From the NCBI GenBank assembly GCA_934408795.1, contig CAKRVQ010000064.1, positions 1 to 6,392 of the forward strand: a stretch of DNA of 6,392 nucleotides. The letters are read 5' to 3'. Shown one piece after another: positions 5,717 through 6,392 of the stretch. A program made the position numbers and the translations under genes. Under the pieces are notes generated by a model. The model saw nothing but the letters and a program-made list of their open reading frames with translations. It was not told the origin of the DNA and ran no database searches. Within the stretch, counting starts at the first letter, position 1. Each line of letters begins with the position of its first letter. The stretch is from an uncultured Eubacteriales bacterium. GTDB taxonomy: Bacteria; Bacillota; Clostridia; Oscillospirales; Acutalibacteraceae.

Positions 5717-6392
5717 GTAACTCACCAAGAAAAACGCAGTCATTTCTTCACGGCTCAATCGTCCTGATGATCGCGACCGCCCTGGTGAAGATAATAGGCG
5801 CGATATATAAAATCCCGCTTTATAACATACTTGACAATACGGGCGTCGGATACTACACTACCGTGTACGATCTCTATACGCCTATGTATACCATCGCAAT
5901 GGCGGGACTCCCCATAGCCATTTCAAAAATCGTTGCGGAGTGCGTCTCGCTTGAAAGGTATCGCGACGCAAAAAGAACATTCAAGATCGCAAAGCGCCTT
6001 ATGTGGGTAACGGGAACGATCGGCTTTATCCTGATGTGTATTCTGTCGGTACCTTACGCGCTTTTCAAAAACACAACCGAACTGATACCCTGCGTCCTCG
6101 CAATAGCGCCCTGCCTCCTGTTCTGCTGCGTGATGTCGTCATACCGCGGATACTATGAGGGTCTGCGCAATATGACCCCCACCGCGATAAGCGAAGTCAT
6201 TGAGGCTGCGGGAAAACTTGCATTCGGACTTGTGCTGGCTCTGGTACTCCTTAAGGTGAGCGGTAATATGACACTTGCCGTCTGCGGTGCCCTCGGAGGA
6301 ATAACTCTCGGCACGGCTGCATCGGCATTCTACCTCGTAAGAAAGTATAAAAAGACCTGCAACGCCGATATCACCACGGAACAACTGAGGCT
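5713..6392 (+). CDS. SpoVB-like polysaccharide/lipid flippase of the MOP superfamily, 3'-truncated by window edge
   Basis: The frame from ATG 5713 stays open to the right edge, giving 226 residues of an integral membrane protein; family members are about 450-550 residues, so roughly half is present. The N-terminus after a short polar head reads FLHGSIVLM, then LVKIIGAIYKIPLYNIL (24-40), GVGYYTTVYDLY (44-55) and MAGLPIAISKIVAE (63-76). This order is typical of the Firmicutes SpoVB/polysaccharide biosynthesis group. SSYRGYYEGLRNMTPTAISE (142-161) is another family signature. Likely membrane spans are about 14-34, 56-74, 96-117, 122-142, 163-182 and 187-208. Such proteins flip lipid-linked oligosaccharides or peptidoglycan precursors; SpoVB itself acts in spore cortex formation, but the family has several paralogs per genome, so a sporulation role is not shown. 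It overlaps the nucleosidase stop by ATGA and has its own GGAG site. Confidence 0.9.
   Translation, partial: MSNSPRKTQSFLHGSIVLMIATALVKIIGAIYKIPLYNILDNTGVGYYTTVYDLYTPMYTIAMAGLPIAISKIVAECVSLERYRDAKRTFKIAKRLMWVTGTIGFILMCILSVPYALFKNTTELIPCVLAIAPCLLFCCVMSSYRGYYEGLRNMTPTAISEVIEAAGKLAFGLVLALVLLKVSGNMTLAVCGALGGITLGTAASAFYLVRKYKKTCNADITTEQLR

Overview
The window looks like chromosomal DNA from a Gram-positive anaerobe of the class Clostridia, probably an Oscillospirales/Ruminococcaceae-like gut lineage. This rests on the gene order rel, dtd, metallo-beta-lactamase-fold hydrolase, hemZ, which is familiar from clostridial genomes. It also rests on strong Shine-Dalgarno sites, a SpoVB-type exporter, and balanced GC content with frequent ATA and AGA codons. 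All genes lie on the + strand. I see no rRNA, tRNA, CRISPR array, insertion sequence or phage gene.

Layout. (1) Bases 1-1726 hold the C-terminal four fifths of a bifunctional (p)ppGpp synthetase/hydrolase (Rel), cut by the left edge. (2) Bases 1727-1965 are a 239-base spacer. It has a small GC-rich hairpin just after the rel stop and then a degenerate tandem array of a 7-base unit (consensus YRCACGG, 13 units, 1833-1923), the most unusual thing in the window. (3) Bases 1966-4507 form a tight three-gene block: dtd (D-aminoacyl-tRNA deacylase), a glyoxalase II-like hydrolase and hemZ (radical SAM). Both junctions are ATGA stop/start overlaps. (4) Bases 4546-4902 encode a small protein of unknown function with a helical/coiled-coil body and a C-terminal four-cysteine zinc ribbon. 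(5) From 4988 to the right edge are an MTA/SAH nucleosidase-like protein and, overlapping it by ATGA, the first 226 residues of a SpoVB-like multidrug/oligosaccharide-lipid/polysaccharide (MOP) superfamily membrane transporter.

How the genes fit together. Rel sets the stringent-response alarmone level and Dtd clears mischarged D-aminoacyl-tRNA, so the left half has a translation-quality and starvation theme. The hydrolase and HemZ are accessory metabolic enzymes that often travel with them. The MTA/SAH nucleosidase would recycle S-adenosylmethionine by-products, including 5'-deoxyadenosine made by radical SAM enzymes such as HemZ. That link is an inference from function. The last gene probably exports or flips a lipid-linked envelope precursor.

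I found no convincing new defence, mobile or biosynthetic system. The items worth a second look are the heptamer array, motif substitutions in Dtd, a variant glycine loop in the nucleosidase, and the uncharacterised zinc-ribbon protein.
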